A DNA stretch of 64,000 nt from Kiloniellaceae bacterium (GCA_021776175.1 JAJFGJ010000022.1:1-64000); one strand, 5' to 3'. Positions 1 to 10,655 are shown, counted from the first letter of the stretch. Numbers and translations are program-made. The notes: generated by a model not told the origin, from the letters alone.

Positions 1-140
1 AGGGGGAGGGTTAGGGTGGGGGGACTTGCGGTGCTAAGAATCCGTTCGGGCGGGTCCGCGCTAACTTAAACCGGACAGCTGTGGATCAAGTCCGGCAATG
101 ACATGGGGGTGGAGTGACTATACGCGATCCTGAAACGTCG
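1..140. other. Non-coding stretch at window start
   Basis: No gene is supported here. The first 30 bases are very G-rich. The stretch lies downstream of the acylphosphatase gene on the minus strand. I see no convincing hairpin terminator, promoter or RNA gene, and the neighbouring gene lies outside the window. Confidence 0.5.
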
Positions 141-416
141 CTAAACGCTTGGGCGTTGGTGGAAACCTGGGCCGGGGGTCTCGCTGGATGGAAATTCCTC
201 CAGTTCGATCACCTTGGCGGCGGGCGGGCCGTTACGGCAGGCTTCGATCATGGAAGCGACCGCTAAGTCCGGGCCCTGGAATAGCGCCTCGACCGTGCCG
301 TCGCGCCGGTTGCGGACCCAACCGTTCAGGCCAAGGGCGCGGGCCTCGTCAAGAGTCCAGCCGCGAAACCAGACACCCTGAACCCGGCCATGGACCACCA
401 CGCGCACGCAGGTCAT
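141..416 (-). CDS. acyP: Acylphosphatase
   Basis: A 91-residue protein, the usual length for acylphosphatases, which hydrolyse the carboxyl-phosphate bond of acyl phosphates in the cytoplasm. The N-terminal signature HGRVQGVWFR is present with the phosphate-binding Arg18, followed by GWVRN with the catalytic Asn36 and a typical DGTVEA stretch. The C-terminus is slightly diverged (GFHQRPSV where families often end in an F-x-I-R-like strand). It follows the propionyl-CoA carboxylase alpha gene on the same strand with a 27-base gap, so the two are probably cotranscribed. The pairing is common in alphaproteobacteria; the functional reason is unknown to me. Confidence 0.9.
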   Translation of the reverse strand: MTCVRVVVHGRVQGVWFRGWTLDEARALGLNGWVRNRRDGTVEALFQGPDLAVASMIEACRNGPPAAKVIELEEFPSSETPGPGFHQRPSV

Positions 417-443
417 GGGATCAAACCTCCCATAAAAACAGGT

Positions 444-2399
<1,956 letters not shown>

Positions 2400-2478
2400 A
2401 CCCTGCCCCCCGGATATTTCACGCGCGAAGTGTTAGGTCCTGGCTTCACAACCCGCTTATCTAAACAACCCGTAAGGC

Positions 2479-2573
2479 CGTCATCCCGGACTTGATCTGG
2501 GATCTCCGGTTCAAACTGGGCTCGGTCAGAACCCCAAACGGCGCGAAGATCCCGGATCAGGTCCGGGATGACG
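2479..2573. repeat. Palindromic intergenic repeat, copy 1
   Basis: A 95-bp imperfect palindrome. The left arm begins CGTCATCCCGGACTTGATC and the right arm ends with its near-exact inverse complement, about two mismatches over 26 bases. The centre carries CGGTTC and GCTCGGTC blocks shared with copy 3 at 61251-61345; copy 2 is at 9466-9550. It lies between the hydrolase 3' end and the pccA start. Such CCCGGAC/GTCCGGG intergenic palindromes are common in alphaproteobacterial genomes. No coding capacity is evident, and as RNA it would fold into one long hairpin. Confidence 0.85.
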
Positions 2574-2690
2574 AACCGTGAGTAGCGAAGACTAGACTGC
2601 TGTTCTACATGGTATACGCGGAATTTCCAGGGTTTAGCCTAGCAGGCCGTATGCTGGCGGCCCCGTGTGGTGTGGCGCCCCGCGCCGCCG

Positions 2691-3755
2691 TCACCGTCCG
2701 CGATTGTGGCTGCCGGGCTTTTTCCGCCCCGTCCTCTCTTTCGGTTTGGCTATGACCCGCCAGCCGCGGTCTTCGGCGACATAGGCGCGGGTTTTCATGT
2801 TCTCGGGAAGCGCGCCCTTCAAAACCAGATTCACATCCGCCACCACTTCCGGCCGCAGGCGGTAGTATTGGTGCTTGGACAAGTCGCCCGGCGAATCGTC
2901 GACGTCGCGGCAATCCACCAAGGTTACCTTGCGCGGCAGGCCGTCGCGTATCCGGGGGCCGTTGGCGCCCAGGCGGTCCGGGTTGCGCTTGGTCGTGTCG
3001 CTGATCATGAGCGCGCGGTCGCCGGGGCTGAAATAAACGTGCACGGCCTGGGCCAAGTCCGGCAACAGGCGCAATTTGTGGTCGTGTTCGAAAGCGTCGT
3101 CGTCCTCGTCCGCCGCCATCAGGAATATGTTGTCGAATAGCCGGGGCAAGTTGCTCCCAAGTTCGCCTCGAATCCCCTGCATGGCCCAGCGCAGCGCGTA
3201 ATTGCCCATGGAGTGCGCCACTAGGTGCAGCGACTGTCGGCAATGCCCTTCGCGCCCTATTTCGATCAGAAACCGGCGTAATTTTAGAAAGGCGCGCGCG
3301 ATGGCGACGCCGGACGCCCGCGCGTCGTCGCGGTCGCTGTAATAGGACAGCAAGGGTTTCATCTCCCCGTCCGCCGGCCAAGAAAACAAGAAAACCTCGG
3401 GCGCGCGGCCCGCGACCGTGTATTTATCCTTGATCTCGGCGGCGCGTTCCAGGGCCGCTTCGATGTCGGCGGCGTAGCCGTGAATCATGCAAATCACATC
3501 GACCTGCCCGGCGGTCATGCGCGCGCGCAAGGATTCGTAAATGTGCTGACTGCCCAGAACTTGATTGTCCTGGCCTTCCAGCGCCTCCGGGGCCAGGGAG
3601 ATCTTATCGAGCTTATAGCCCTTCTTAATCTTCTTGACCGTGGCCGCGCCGTAGCGCAGTTCGTGCGGCCCTTTTTCATTGAAGCGTTTACTGAACTTGG
3701 GTTGCGTACCTTCCACCAAAATACCGCGATTGGTGGCGAAAAAGACCTCGATCAT
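2691..3755 (-). CDS. Alpha/beta hydrolase (DUF900 type)
   Basis: A 354-residue predicted esterase or lipase-like enzyme of unknown substrate. The N-terminus MIEVFFATNRG is the beginning seen in DUF900-type hydrolases. CMIHGYAADIEAALERA provides the oxyanion-hole strand, and LVAHSMGNYALRW carries the nucleophile elbow with the nucleophilic serine in H-S-M-G-N. A later D and the KHQYY histidine are candidate triad members. No signal peptide is visible, so it is probably cytoplasmic. The C-terminal tail is short and basic (K/R-rich). It is followed by a repeat element and then pccA on the same strand, so it is probably a separate transcription unit. Family assignment is fairly sure; substrate is not inferable. 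Confidence 0.75.
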   Translation of the reverse strand: MIEVFFATNRGILVEGTQPKFSKRFNEKGPHELRYGAATVKKIKKGYKLDKISLAPEALEGQDNQVLGSQHIYESLRARMTAGQVDVICMIHGYAADIEAALERAAEIKDKYTVAGRAPEVFLFSWPADGEMKPLLSYYSDRDDARASGVAIARAFLKLRRFLIEIGREGHCRQSLHLVAHSMGNYALRWAMQGIRGELGSNLPRLFDNIFLMAADEDDDAFEHDHKLRLLPDLAQAVHVYFSPGDRALMISDTTKRNPDRLGANGPRIRDGLPRKVTLVDCRDVDDSPGDLSKHQYYRLRPEVVADVNLVLKGALPENMKTRAYVAEDRGWRVIAKPKERTGRKKPGSHNRGR

Positions 3756-3870
3756 GGCACTTCTCCCCGGTTGTTAGGCCGGTAGTATGCGCCCCGCCAC
3801 CGCCCACACTTGAAACAATCCTGTGGAAATCTCCCCGAGGCAGGGAAACGTTAGCCTAAATCGGCCTATC

Positions 3871-4302
3871 ATGGCAGTCATGACCGCGATCCTGGGATAT
3901 AACCGAACGCGCTTGACTTGGGCAGGGGCACTCCTGCTGGTCTTGCTGCTACCCGCCGCCTGCGCCTCGCCGACGCGGCCGCCGGCACATGGGGCACAAG
4001 GATTCCAGGAAGTCGGCACCGCTTCGTGGTATGGCGGCAAGTTCCATGGCCGGCGCACCGCCAACGGCGACATATACGATCAGAACGGAGCGACGGCGGC
4101 GCATAAGACCCTGCCCTTCGGAACCCGTGTGCGGGTCGTGAATTTGGATAACGGGCGCGCGACCGTTCTGCGGATCAACGATCGCGGCCCCTTCGTGCGC
4201 GGGCGGATCATCGACGTCTCGCGCCGGGCGGCGGAAGTTCTCGGCTTCCGGACCAAGGGCCTGGCTCGGGTCGGGATTCAGATCGTCCGGCGGGGCGGCT
4301 AG
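3871..4302 (+). CDS. rlpA: RlpA-family septal ring lipoprotein (double-psi beta-barrel)
   Basis: A short RlpA-like lytic transglycosylase or peptidoglycan-associated lipoprotein. From the ATG at 3871 the protein has 143 residues with a lipoprotein signal peptide (hydrophobic run ALLLVLLLPAAC, lipobox cysteine near residue 31). The single double-psi beta-barrel follows: GTASWYGGKFHGRRTANGD, then LPFGTRVRVVNL, then RINDRGPF and IIDVSRRAAEVLGF. The family's Asp of the NDRGPF motif is present. There is no C-terminal SPOR domain, unlike E. coli RlpA, so septal targeting would need another route. An upstream in-frame GTG at 3823 would give a 159-residue form, but the signal-peptide layout favours 3871. 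Confidence 0.82.
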   Translation: MAVMTAILGYNRTRLTWAGALLLVLLLPAACASPTRPPAHGAQGFQEVGTASWYGGKFHGRRTANGDIYDQNGATAAHKTLPFGTRVRVVNLDNGRATVLRINDRGPFVRGRIIDVSRRAAEVLGFRTKGLARVGIQIVRRGG

Positions 4303-4313
4303 GCCCCGCCTTT
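4289..4313 (+). terminator. Hairpin terminator of rlpA
   Basis: An 8-bp perfect GC stem, GGCGGGGC and GCCCCGCC, with a 6-base loop that contains the rlpA stop codon TAG, followed directly by TTT. The T tract is short, so termination may be modest. The GST gene ends just beyond on the opposite strand. Confidence 0.55.
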
Positions 4314-4920
4314 AACCCTGAGTTGCCGCCACGTAGCCGGGTTGGGCCTCGACGCGCTTAAGCCAGGCTTGCACGGCGGGATAGGCCGATAATTCGAAAC
4401 CGCCTTGGTCCGCGACACTGGTGTAGCCATACAAGGCCATGTCGGCGATGGTGTAGCGGCCGGCGGCGAAGAAATCGTTTTTCTTCAGATGATCGTCCAT
4501 CGATTTCAGGGCGGCATTCCCGCGTTTTTGTTTCTCGGCGAGAATATCGCCGGTGCGGCCCGCGCTCAGTTCCGGGTGCATCAGGATGAAGCGGGACTCG
4601 GCGACACTGGTCTCGTGCGCGTTCTGTTCGAAGCATATCCAACGCAGGACTTGCGCGCGCGCGAGCTTCTCGTCCGGCAGATATGGCGAACCCTCGGCCA
4701 AGTACCAGAGAATCGCGCCGGATTCCCCCAGCACCGTACCGTCGTCCAACTCCAGCGCCGGGATCTTCCCCGCCGGATTCTTGGCCAGATAAGCCGGCGT
4801 GCGCGAGGCGCCCTTGAAGATATCCATCTCGACCCGCTCATAGGGCGTGCCGAGGTGGCTTAGAAGCAACACCGCCTTATAGCCGTTACGCGATTCCTTG
4901 TTGTCGTAGAGTCTGAGCAT
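4312..4920 (-). CDS. Glutathione S-transferase family protein
   Basis: A 202-residue cytosolic GST-fold protein. The N-terminal thioredoxin-like domain contains PAGKIPALELDDGTVLGESGAILWYLAE, that is, the cis-proline and the E-S-G/A glutathione gamma-Glu binding pair, at about residues 50-75. The all-alpha C-terminal domain contains FAAGRYTIADMALYGYT, the N-capping D of the family's conserved helix. The start MLRLYDNKESRNGYKAVLLL matches the first beta strand. It probably conjugates or reduces an electrophile, but the substrate is unknown. It is convergent with rlpA; thiE lies upstream on the same strand with a 38-base gap. Confidence 0.85.
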   Translation of the reverse strand: MLRLYDNKESRNGYKAVLLLSHLGTPYERVEMDIFKGASRTPAYLAKNPAGKIPALELDDGTVLGESGAILWYLAEGSPYLPDEKLARAQVLRWICFEQNAHETSVAESRFILMHPELSAGRTGDILAEKQKRGNAALKSMDDHLKKNDFFAAGRYTIADMALYGYTSVADQGGFELSAYPAVQAWLKRVEAQPGYVAATQG

Positions 4921-4958
4921 GGTTTTTCCCTATGCCTGCGCGGTTCAGCCCGGTGGTC

Positions 4959-5606
4959 TTATTTCACCCGGTTCAAGTCGATTTCCTGGCGCAATTCCCG
5001 CGCCGCCGCCTCCGGATCGCTCGCTCCGCAAATCGCCGAGACCACGGCGATTCCCGCGACCCCGCTTGCCATGACCGCGCCGGCATGTCCGATGCCGATG
5101 CCGCCGATGGCCACGACCGGCAGCTCAATCCGTGCTTTCAGCGCGCTCAAGCCCTCGATACCGATGGGCGGCCCGGCATCCGGCTTGGTCGCGGTCGCAT
5201 AGACCGAGCCGACACCGGTATAGTCCGCCAAGGCAGGATCGACCATCGCCGCCTCATCCGGGGTTCCGGCGGAAACGCCGACGATCATGTCCGGACCCAA
5301 GGCCGCGCGGGCCCGCGCCGCGCCGATGTCGTCGGTGCCCAGGTGGACGCCCGCCGCCCCGGCGGCCAAGGCGACATCCACACGGTCGTTTATAATCAGT
5401 GGAATGCCATATGGTTGCAGAATTTTCTTTATCTCTCGCGCCAATTCTATCATGGCCGCGTCCGCCATGTATTTCTCGCGCAATTGAACCAGGGTCACGC
5501 CGCCCCGCGCGGCGGCTTCGATGACGTCCACCAGGCTCCGGCCAGCCACGGCTTCGCTGCCGGCCACCAAGTACAGGGTCAAATCGAATTGAGGTCGCGC
5601 GCCCAT
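4959..5606 (-). CDS. thiE: Thiamine-phosphate synthase
   Basis: Couples HMP-pyrophosphate and thiazole phosphate to thiamine phosphate. It is a TIM-barrel protein of 215 residues from the ATG at 5606. That start has AAGGGAG eight bases upstream, whereas the ATG at 5633 has no ribosome site. Motifs are VQLREK (about residue 40, pyrophosphate-binding region), [19 protein letters not shown] (about 72-90), a [18 protein letters not shown] loop corresponding to the usual G-P-V/I-F-x-T-x-T-K, and the C-terminal GGI...[11 protein letters not shown] phosphate loop. thiL, the next pathway step, is far away at 48-49 kb. I see no TPP riboswitch upstream. Confidence 0.9.
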   Translation of the reverse strand: MGARPQFDLTLYLVAGSEAVAGRSLVDVIEAAARGGVTLVQLREKYMADAAMIELAREIKKILQPYGIPLIINDRVDVALAAGAAGVHLGTDDIGAARARAALGPDMIVGVSAGTPDEAAMVDPALADYTGVGSVYATATKPDAGPPIGIEGLSALKARIELPVVAIGGIGIGHAGAVMASGVAGIAVVSAICGASDPEAAARELRQEIDLNRVK

Positions 5607-5707
5607 ATGGGAAACTCCCTTGCCACGGCCCATTTGCGAGTCCGCTCATCAGCCGATATCTGATATCTAGGGACGAGCCAAGCCCAAGCAAACATACGAG
5701 AGGCATA

Positions 5708-6400
5708 ATGCCGGAAATCACCGAAACCGCCCGGACCACGGCGGCCAGCTTGATGGAGATCGAGGCGGTTCTGTTCCGCCCCGACGACCCCTTCACCTTC
5801 ACCTCGGGCCGTGCCAGCCCGGTCTACGTCGATTGCCGCAAGATTATCTCCTTTCCCGAGGTCCGTGGCCGCCTGATGGACCTGGCGGTGGACTTGATCG
5901 GCCAGGACATCGGGCGCGGCGAGATAGACGTCATCGCGGGCGGGGAAACCGCCGGCATCCCCTTCGCCGCCTGGATCGCCGAACGCCTGGATCTGCCGAT
6001 GATTTACGTGCGCAAGAAGCCCAAGGGCTTTGGCCGCGACGCGCAGATCGAGGGAACCTTCGCGGACGGTGCCCGCGTCCTCCTGGTCGAAGACTTGGCG
6101 ACCGACGGCGGCTCCAAGCTCAATTTCGTCGAGGCGATTCGCACCGCTGGCGGCAAGGTCGCCGACACCTTCGTCATCTTCCACTACGGAATATTCCCGC
6201 AAGGCATCGCCGCGCTGGCGGAGCAAGGTGTGCGCCTGCACGCCCTGGCGACCTGGTGGGACGCCCTCGCGGTGGCGGAGGAACGCGGTTATCTCTCGGA
6301 CGCCGGGTTGTCCAGCGTGCGCGATTTTCTCGAAGACCCGGAATCCTGGTCGGCGGCCCACGGCGGCAAGACCAGCGCCGATATTGCCTCGGGCGCCTAA
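5708..6400 (+). CDS. pyrE: Orotate phosphoribosyltransferase
   Basis: Makes orotidine 5'-phosphate from orotate and PRPP in pyrimidine synthesis. The 230-residue protein carries [16 protein letters not shown] near the N-terminus (orotate/PRPP contact), [10 protein letters not shown] (the basic PRPP loop) and the PRPP-binding signature [15 protein letters not shown] (about residues 127-141). GAGAGG precedes the ATG at a suitable distance. It is followed by an aldehyde dehydrogenase on the same strand with a 17-base gap, so they may be cotranscribed. It is divergent from thiE across about 100 bases. Confidence 0.93.
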   Translation: MPEITETARTTAASLMEIEAVLFRPDDPFTFTSGRASPVYVDCRKIISFPEVRGRLMDLAVDLIGQDIGRGEIDVIAGGETAGIPFAAWIAERLDLPMIYVRKKPKGFGRDAQIEGTFADGARVLLVEDLATDGGSKLNFVEAIRTAGGKVADTFVIFHYGIFPQGIAALAEQGVRLHALATWWDALAVAEERGYLSDAGLSSVRDFLEDPESWSAAHGGKTSADIASGA

Positions 6401-6417
6401 TCGAACGGAGCTAAACC

Positions 6418-7905
6418 ATGAGCGACCTCAAAACCTACCGGATGTACATCGGCGGTGAATTCACCGATCCGTCCGGCGGCGAATGGCTCGATTCCTTCAA
6501 CCCCTATACGGGTCAGCCCTGGGCGCGGATTCCGCGCGGCACGGCCGAGGATGTCGCGCGCGCCGTCGATGCCGCCCACACCGCCTTCACCGAGGGCCCA
6601 TGGCCCAAGTTGAACCCAAGCCAGCGCGGCGCCCTGCTACGCGCGCTGGGCGACCTGATCGCAGAACACGCCCAAGACTTGGCCGAGGTCGAGGTCCGCG
6701 ACAACGGCAAGCTGCTCGCGGAAATGGGCGCGCAGCTGAGTTATGTGCCGCAATGGTACTATTACTACGGGGGTCTGGCCGATAAAATCGAGGGCGCGGT
6801 CATTCCGACCGATAAGGCGCAGGTATTCAACTTCACCCGCCATGAGCCCCTGGGCGTGGTCGCGGCCATAACGCCGTGGAACTCACCCCTGCTGCTCACC
6901 GCGTGGAAGCTGGCGCCGGCGCTGGCGGCCGGCAACACGGTCATTCTCAAGCCCTCCGAGTTCACCTCGGCCTCGGCGCTGGAATTCGTCAAGCTGGTCG
7001 AGCGGGCCGGCTTCCCGCCCGGCGTGGTCAATGTCGTGACCGGTTTCGGTCAAGAGGTCGGAGAACCCTTGGTCAGTCACCCCAAGGTGCGCAAGGTCGC
7101 CTTCACCGGCGGCGAGATGAGCGGCCAAAGGGTTTACGAGACCGCCGCCAAGGGCCTCAAGAAAGTCAGCTTGGAACTCGGCGGCAAGTCGCCCAACATC
7201 GTCTTCGACGACGCCAATCTGGACAACGCGGTCAAGGGCGCGATTTCGGGCATATTCGCCGCCACCGGGCAAACCTGTATCGCCGGATCGCGCCTGCTGG
7301 TGCAGGAATCGATTCACGATGAATTCGCCGCGCGCCTGGTCGATTTCGCCAAAACCGCGCGCATGGGCGACCCCATGTCGCCGCAGACCCAGGTCGGCCC
7401 CATCACCACCCGGCCGCAGTACGAAAAGGTTCTAGGATTCCTGGAAATGGCCAAGGGCGAAGGCGCCAAGGCCGTGCTCGGCGGCGGCAAGGCCCAGCGC
7501 CCGGAATGCGGCGAGGGCTGGTTTGTCGAGCCGACCGTCTTCACCGGGGTCGATAACAAGATGCGCATCGCCCAGGAAGAAGTCTTCGGGCCGGTCCTGT
7601 CGATCATCCCCTTCCGCGACGAGGAAGACGCGGTGCGGATCGGCAACGATGTGCTCTACGGCCTGGCCGCCGGGGTGTGGACACAGAACATGCGCCGGGC
7701 CATTACCATGGCGGAGCGCCTGCAGGCCGGCACGGTCTGGGTCAACATGTACCGGGCGGTCAGCTATACCTCGCCCTTCGGCGGTTACAAACGCTCCGGC
7801 CTCGGCCGCGAAAACGGCCAGGACGCGATCTACGACTACCTGCAAACCAAAAGCGTCTGGATCAACCTGGCCGAGGAAATCCCAAATCCATTTGTCTTGG
7901 GATAA
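6418..7905 (+). CDS. NAD(P)-dependent aldehyde dehydrogenase
   Basis: A 495-residue ALDH-superfamily enzyme oxidising an aldehyde to a carboxylic acid. The signatures are complete: ITPWNSPLLL (Rossmann entry), FTGGEMSG (cofactor glycine loop), LELGGKSPNIVF with general base Glu253, and ATGQTCIAGSRLLV with catalytic Cys287. The C-terminal oligomerisation strand FGGYKRSGLGRENG follows the family pattern. CGGAG sits before the ATG. Substrate is not determinable. The length and sequence resemble betaine- or medium-chain-aldehyde dehydrogenases, and pyrE upstream gives no hint. Confidence 0.88.
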   Translation: MSDLKTYRMYIGGEFTDPSGGEWLDSFNPYTGQPWARIPRGTAEDVARAVDAAHTAFTEGPWPKLNPSQRGALLRALGDLIAEHAQDLAEVEVRDNGKLLAEMGAQLSYVPQWYYYYGGLADKIEGAVIPTDKAQVFNFTRHEPLGVVAAITPWNSPLLLTAWKLAPALAAGNTVILKPSEFTSASALEFVKLVERAGFPPGVVNVVTGFGQEVGEPLVSHPKVRKVAFTGGEMSGQRVYETAAKGLKKVSLELGGKSPNIVFDDANLDNAVKGAISGIFAATGQTCIAGSRLLVQESIHDEFAARLVDFAKTARMGDPMSPQTQVGPITTRPQYEKVLGFLEMAKGEGAKAVLGGGKAQRPECGEGWFVEPTVFTGVDNKMRIAQEEVFGPVLSIIPFRDEEDAVRIGNDVLYGLAAGVWTQNMRRAITMAERLQAGTVWVNMYRAVSYTSPFGGYKRSGLGRENGQDAIYDYLQTKSVWINLAEEIPNPFVLG

Positions 7906-7929
7906 ACAAGGCCGCGCGGCGGGCCGGAT

Positions 7930-8232
7930 TCAGCCTTTCAGGAATGCTTGCGAACGATCGAAGGGTTTTTGGAAACGCTCCACGAAGGCTTGGAGAGCCA
8001 GCGTGCGCGATCCGTTCTCCAAAACCGTGCTCGAATGCTGGAGCCGGCAGCTATAGTGGACATGAGCGACACCGCCGGCGTGTTCTTGGATGCTGATGAC
8101 CTTGGCTGTCTCCACCATGTCCCGGGCGCCCGCGCGGGCGAAAACAGCCCCCGCCTTGACATGCGTCGCATCCATAGGGGGTTTGCCGAATATCAGCCGC
8201 CGCCGGCCGTCCCGGTCCGTAAATAAGCTCAT
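7930..8232 (-). CDS. Conserved hypothetical protein, 100 aa
   Basis: I do not recognise a characterised family. The protein is a single-domain, mixed-charge product without membrane segments or a signal peptide. Its second half alternates hydrophobic and polar residues (GGVAHVHYSCRLQHSS, then NGSRTLALQAFVERFQKP), as expected for a small alpha+beta fold. It sits alone, convergent with the aldehyde dehydrogenase. Codon use looks normal for the window and it is the longest plausible frame here. An overlapping frame (7948-8226, plus strand) is less protein-like. Moderate confidence that it is a real gene. Confidence 0.5.
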   Translation of the reverse strand: MSLFTDRDGRRRLIFGKPPMDATHVKAGAVFARAGARDMVETAKVISIQEHAGGVAHVHYSCRLQHSSTVLENGSRTLALQAFVERFQKPFDRSQAFLKG

Positions 8233-8539
8233 TTCTTGAATATCCTCGGTTAGTGTCCGCCCGGTCCCATACCGGGGCGATCGTGCCGCCTCTATCTAGC
8301 GGCGGAGGTTACGAATGTTCCCTTACCTGGGGTGTGGCAAATTGAGGACAAAGACGGGCCGAGAGGTATCTAGCGGTGCTCGCTGGCTTGGTATAGGCTG
8401 CGGTCGCGGGTGTGCGTTTCGCGCATGGAGCTAGGCTGGGCACAGATTTGTCACACAGGTATCGGACCAGGCTTTGTTATCCTCGGGCCAGAACCCTGGA
8501 TAGAACGTCGCGGCACCAGGCGCGGCGGGGCCGGATGTC
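8233..8539. other. 307-base intergenic region before bactofilin genes
   Basis: This holds the divergent control regions of the 100-residue hypothetical gene and the first bactofilin gene. I see a short GC-rich inverted repeat around 8261-8305 (CGCCCGGTCCCATACCGGGGCG-like) and no open frame with coding character. No RNA gene was recognised. Confidence 0.4.
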
Positions 8540-8953
8540 ATGTTCCTGAATATCGGGACGGTACGTGAGAACCAAAGCGACCGTGCCGGGGATCACGGAT
8601 GGCCGGAATCGGCGCGGGACACCTACAGCGTGGTTCACGCCGGTCTCGTTATTACCGGAGATCTTCGCACGGATGGGCATATAGAGGTGAACGGACGTAT
8701 TGAGGGCACCACGAACAGCCGAAGCATCCTGGTACGCGAAGACGGCTGGATCGAAGGCACCGTCCTGGCCGATATCGCGGAAATCAGAGGTACAGTGGTC
8801 GGCGCCGTGCGCGCGACGACCGTCATCATTGGCAGTAACGCGCGCGTACACGGCAGCATCTTCCATAATTCACTGACCATCGAACCGGGCGCTCAGCTCG
8901 AGGGGCGGCGCCCCTGGCGGCCTCAAATCGACCGGAACCGGGACACGGACTAA
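8540..8953 (+). CDS. Bactofilin (polymer-forming cytoskeletal protein) 1
   Basis: A 137-residue bactofilin, a small protein that self-assembles into nucleotide-free filaments organising the cell envelope. About residues 35-125 form the right-handed beta-helix, visible as the repeating short-strand pattern: VITGDLRTDGHIEVNGRIEG, then ILVREDGWIEGTVLA, then IRGTVVGAVRATTVIIG, then ARVHGSIFHNSLTIEPGAQLEG. Disordered tails flank the core. The second bactofilin gene follows with a 16-base gap. The M23 peptidase often found next to bactofilins is not visible. The start ATG at 8540 is the first in frame; the ribosome site is weak. Confidence 0.85.
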   Translation: MFLNIGTVRENQSDRAGDHGWPESARDTYSVVHAGLVITGDLRTDGHIEVNGRIEGTTNSRSILVREDGWIEGTVLADIAEIRGTVVGAVRATTVIIGSNARVHGSIFHNSLTIEPGAQLEGRRPWRPQIDRNRDTD

Positions 8954-8969
8954 TACCAAGGAGGACTAG

Positions 8970-9437
8970 ATGTTTTCTCAAAGCAGCAAGCAGCCCGAAT
9001 CGAAACTACCGCCTAAAGCGAGCCAGCCGGCCCCGGCGCCCCGGTCTCCAAGCGCCGAGCCCTCGATCATAAGCGCCGACCTGCGAGTCGTGGGCGATCT
9101 GCATTGTTCCGGCGATCTGCAAGTCAAAGGCAACGTCGAAGGCGACATTAAAGGCCGCTCCGTGACCATCGGCGAAGGCGCCCACGTTCAAGGCTCGGTC
9201 ATGGCCGAAACGGTCCACATAGCGGGGTCGATCAAAGGCCAGATCGAAGCGCCGGCGGTAACGGTCGCGCGCTCGGCCCGCGTGCAAGGCGACATCGTGC
9301 ATCGGACCCTGACGGTCGAGGCCGGCGCCTTCCTCGACGGCACTTGCCGCCATCTCGACACCAAGGCGGAGGCCGGCGGCGTCTCGGCCTTGAAAACCGC
9401 CAAGCCCGAAGAGAAGAAAACCGCCACCGCGTCTTAA
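8970..9437 (+). CDS. Bactofilin (polymer-forming cytoskeletal protein) 2
   Basis: A 155-residue bactofilin. A Ser/Pro/Lys-rich N-terminal tail (about residues 1-30) precedes the beta-helix core (about 33-125): SIISADLRVVGDLHCSGDLQ, GNVEGDIKGRSVTIGEGAHV, GSVMAETVHIAGSIKGQIEA and GDIVHRTLTVEAGAFLDGTC. A Lys/Glu-rich tail ends the protein. AAGGAGG six to eight bases before the ATG is a strong ribosome site. It is cotranscribed with bactofilin 1. Different tails on two paralogues suggest co-polymerisation or distinct partners. The palindromic repeat copy 2 follows the stop codon. Confidence 0.88.
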   Translation: MFSQSSKQPESKLPPKASQPAPAPRSPSAEPSIISADLRVVGDLHCSGDLQVKGNVEGDIKGRSVTIGEGAHVQGSVMAETVHIAGSIKGQIEAPAVTVARSARVQGDIVHRTLTVEAGAFLDGTCRHLDTKAEAGGVSALKTAKPEEKKTATAS

Positions 9438-9465
9438 GCGGGAACTTCGCGCCAAGAGAAACATT

Positions 9466-9550
9466 GTCATCCCGGACTACGATCCGGGATCTTCGGATCG
9501 TATCCAGTCTGGTTCTAACCGAAGGTCCCGGATCGGAGTCCGGGACGACG
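9466..9550. repeat. Palindromic intergenic repeat, copy 2
   Basis: An 85-bp member of the same family as the 2479 and 61251 elements, about 10 bp shorter in the centre. The left arm is GTCATCCCGGACTACGATCC followed by GGGATCTTCGG. The right arm, CCGAAGGTCCCGGATC then GGAGTCCGGGACGAC, is its inverse complement with few mismatches. It lies between the convergent ends of bactofilin 2 and the ABC binding-protein gene, where it could act as a bidirectional terminator. Confidence 0.85.
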
Positions 9551-9572
9551 ATTTTCGTTTATGTGCCGCCCT

Positions 9573-10655
9573 CTAAGCCTCGACCCCCTCGACGTACCAG
9601 TCCATGGCCGCGATTTCCTTGTCGCTTAGGCTTTGCCCCTCGGCCACGCGCGGCACGCCTTTTTGATCCTCGATCGGCCCGGCGAAGGGATGGCGCGCGC
9701 CCGAGACAAGGGCCTCGCGCGCCGCTTCGGCTTCCTGGCGCACGTTTTCCGGCACCGCGGCGCCATAGGGCGCCATCTTGACCATGCCTTCCTTCAAGCC
9801 CCACCAGATCGACTGCGATTGCCACTTGCGGTCCAGCACATCGCGCGTGCGCTGAATGTAGTACCCGTCCCAGACGTCCAGGATCGCGGTCAGCTGCGCG
9901 TTCGGCGCGAAGGTTTTCATGTCCGACGCCTGACCGAAACCGTGAATGCCGCGGGCTTCGGCGACCTGCAAAGGGGCCGGGCTGTCGGTGTGCTGGCACA
10001 TAATATCGGCGCCCTGATCGATGAGCGCCTTGGCGGCGTCGCCTTCCTTGCCCGGATCGTACCAGGAGTTGACCCAGACCACCTTGACCTTGGTATCGGG
10101 CCGGATCTTGCGCGCCGCCAGGGTGAAGGCGTTGATCCCCATGACCACCTCGGGGATCGGGAAGGACCCGATATAGCCGGCGATGCCGGACTTGGTGACA
10201 TGGCCCGCGATGGTGCCGCAGACGACCCGCCCTTCGTGGAAGCGGGCGTTGTAGACCGAGACGTTGGGCGCGGTCCGGTAGCCGGTCGCGTGCTCGAACT
10301 TGACCTTGGGGAACATCTTGGCGACCCGCAGAGTCGGGTTCATGAATCCGAAGGAGGTGCTGAATATCAACTCATGGCCGGAACTGGCGAGCTGGCGGAT
10401 AACCCGCTCGGCGTCCGGGCCCTCGGCCACGTTTTCGACGAAGGTGGTCTTAACCTGGCCGCCGAAGTGCGCCTCGATCGCCTTGCGGCCCATATCGTGG
10501 CCATGAGTCCAGCCGAAATCGCCGACCGGCCCGACATAAACGAAGCCGACCTTCAAGGGTTCGGCCGCGAAGGCGCGCGGTCCGGCCAGGCCGAGCGTGC
10601 CGGCGGCCGCGGCGGAGCCGAGAACGAAGTCCCGGCGGGTGACGGCGGTCTTCAT
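9573..10655 (-). CDS. BMP-family ABC transporter substrate-binding protein (nucleoside/purine type)
   Basis: A 360-residue periplasmic binding protein of the basic membrane protein (BMP/Med) family, the receptor of nucleoside-type ABC importers. The N-terminus TRRDFVLGSAAAAG has twin arginines at residues 6-7, a hydrophobic core and an A-x-A cleavage site near residue 29, so export is probably by the Tat route. The mature part has the family pattern: KVGFVYVGPVGDFGWTHGHD, VENVAEGPDAERVIRQLA, and IGSFPIPEVVMGINAFTLA. AGGGAGA lies eight bases before the ATG. It is the last gene of a four-gene minus-strand transport operon. The ligand is probably a nucleoside or purine, by family only. Confidence 0.87.
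   Translation of the reverse strand: MKTAVTRRDFVLGSAAAAGTLGLAGPRAFAAEPLKVGFVYVGPVGDFGWTHGHDMGRKAIEAHFGGQVKTTFVENVAEGPDAERVIRQLASSGHELIFSTSFGFMNPTLRVAKMFPKVKFEHATGYRTAPNVSVYNARFHEGRVVCGTIAGHVTKSGIAGYIGSFPIPEVVMGINAFTLAARKIRPDTKVKVVWVNSWYDPGKEGDAAKALIDQGADIMCQHTDSPAPLQVAEARGIHGFGQASDMKTFAPNAQLTAILDVWDGYYIQRTRDVLDRKWQSQSIWWGLKEGMVKMAPYGAAVPENVRQEAEAAREALVSGARHPFAGPIEDQKGVPRVAEGQSLSDKEIAAMDWYVEGVEA

Noticed and set aside
5634..5707. Possible TPP riboswitch upstream of thiE
   Set aside because: The region is too short and has no THI-box-like sequence that I can recognise.
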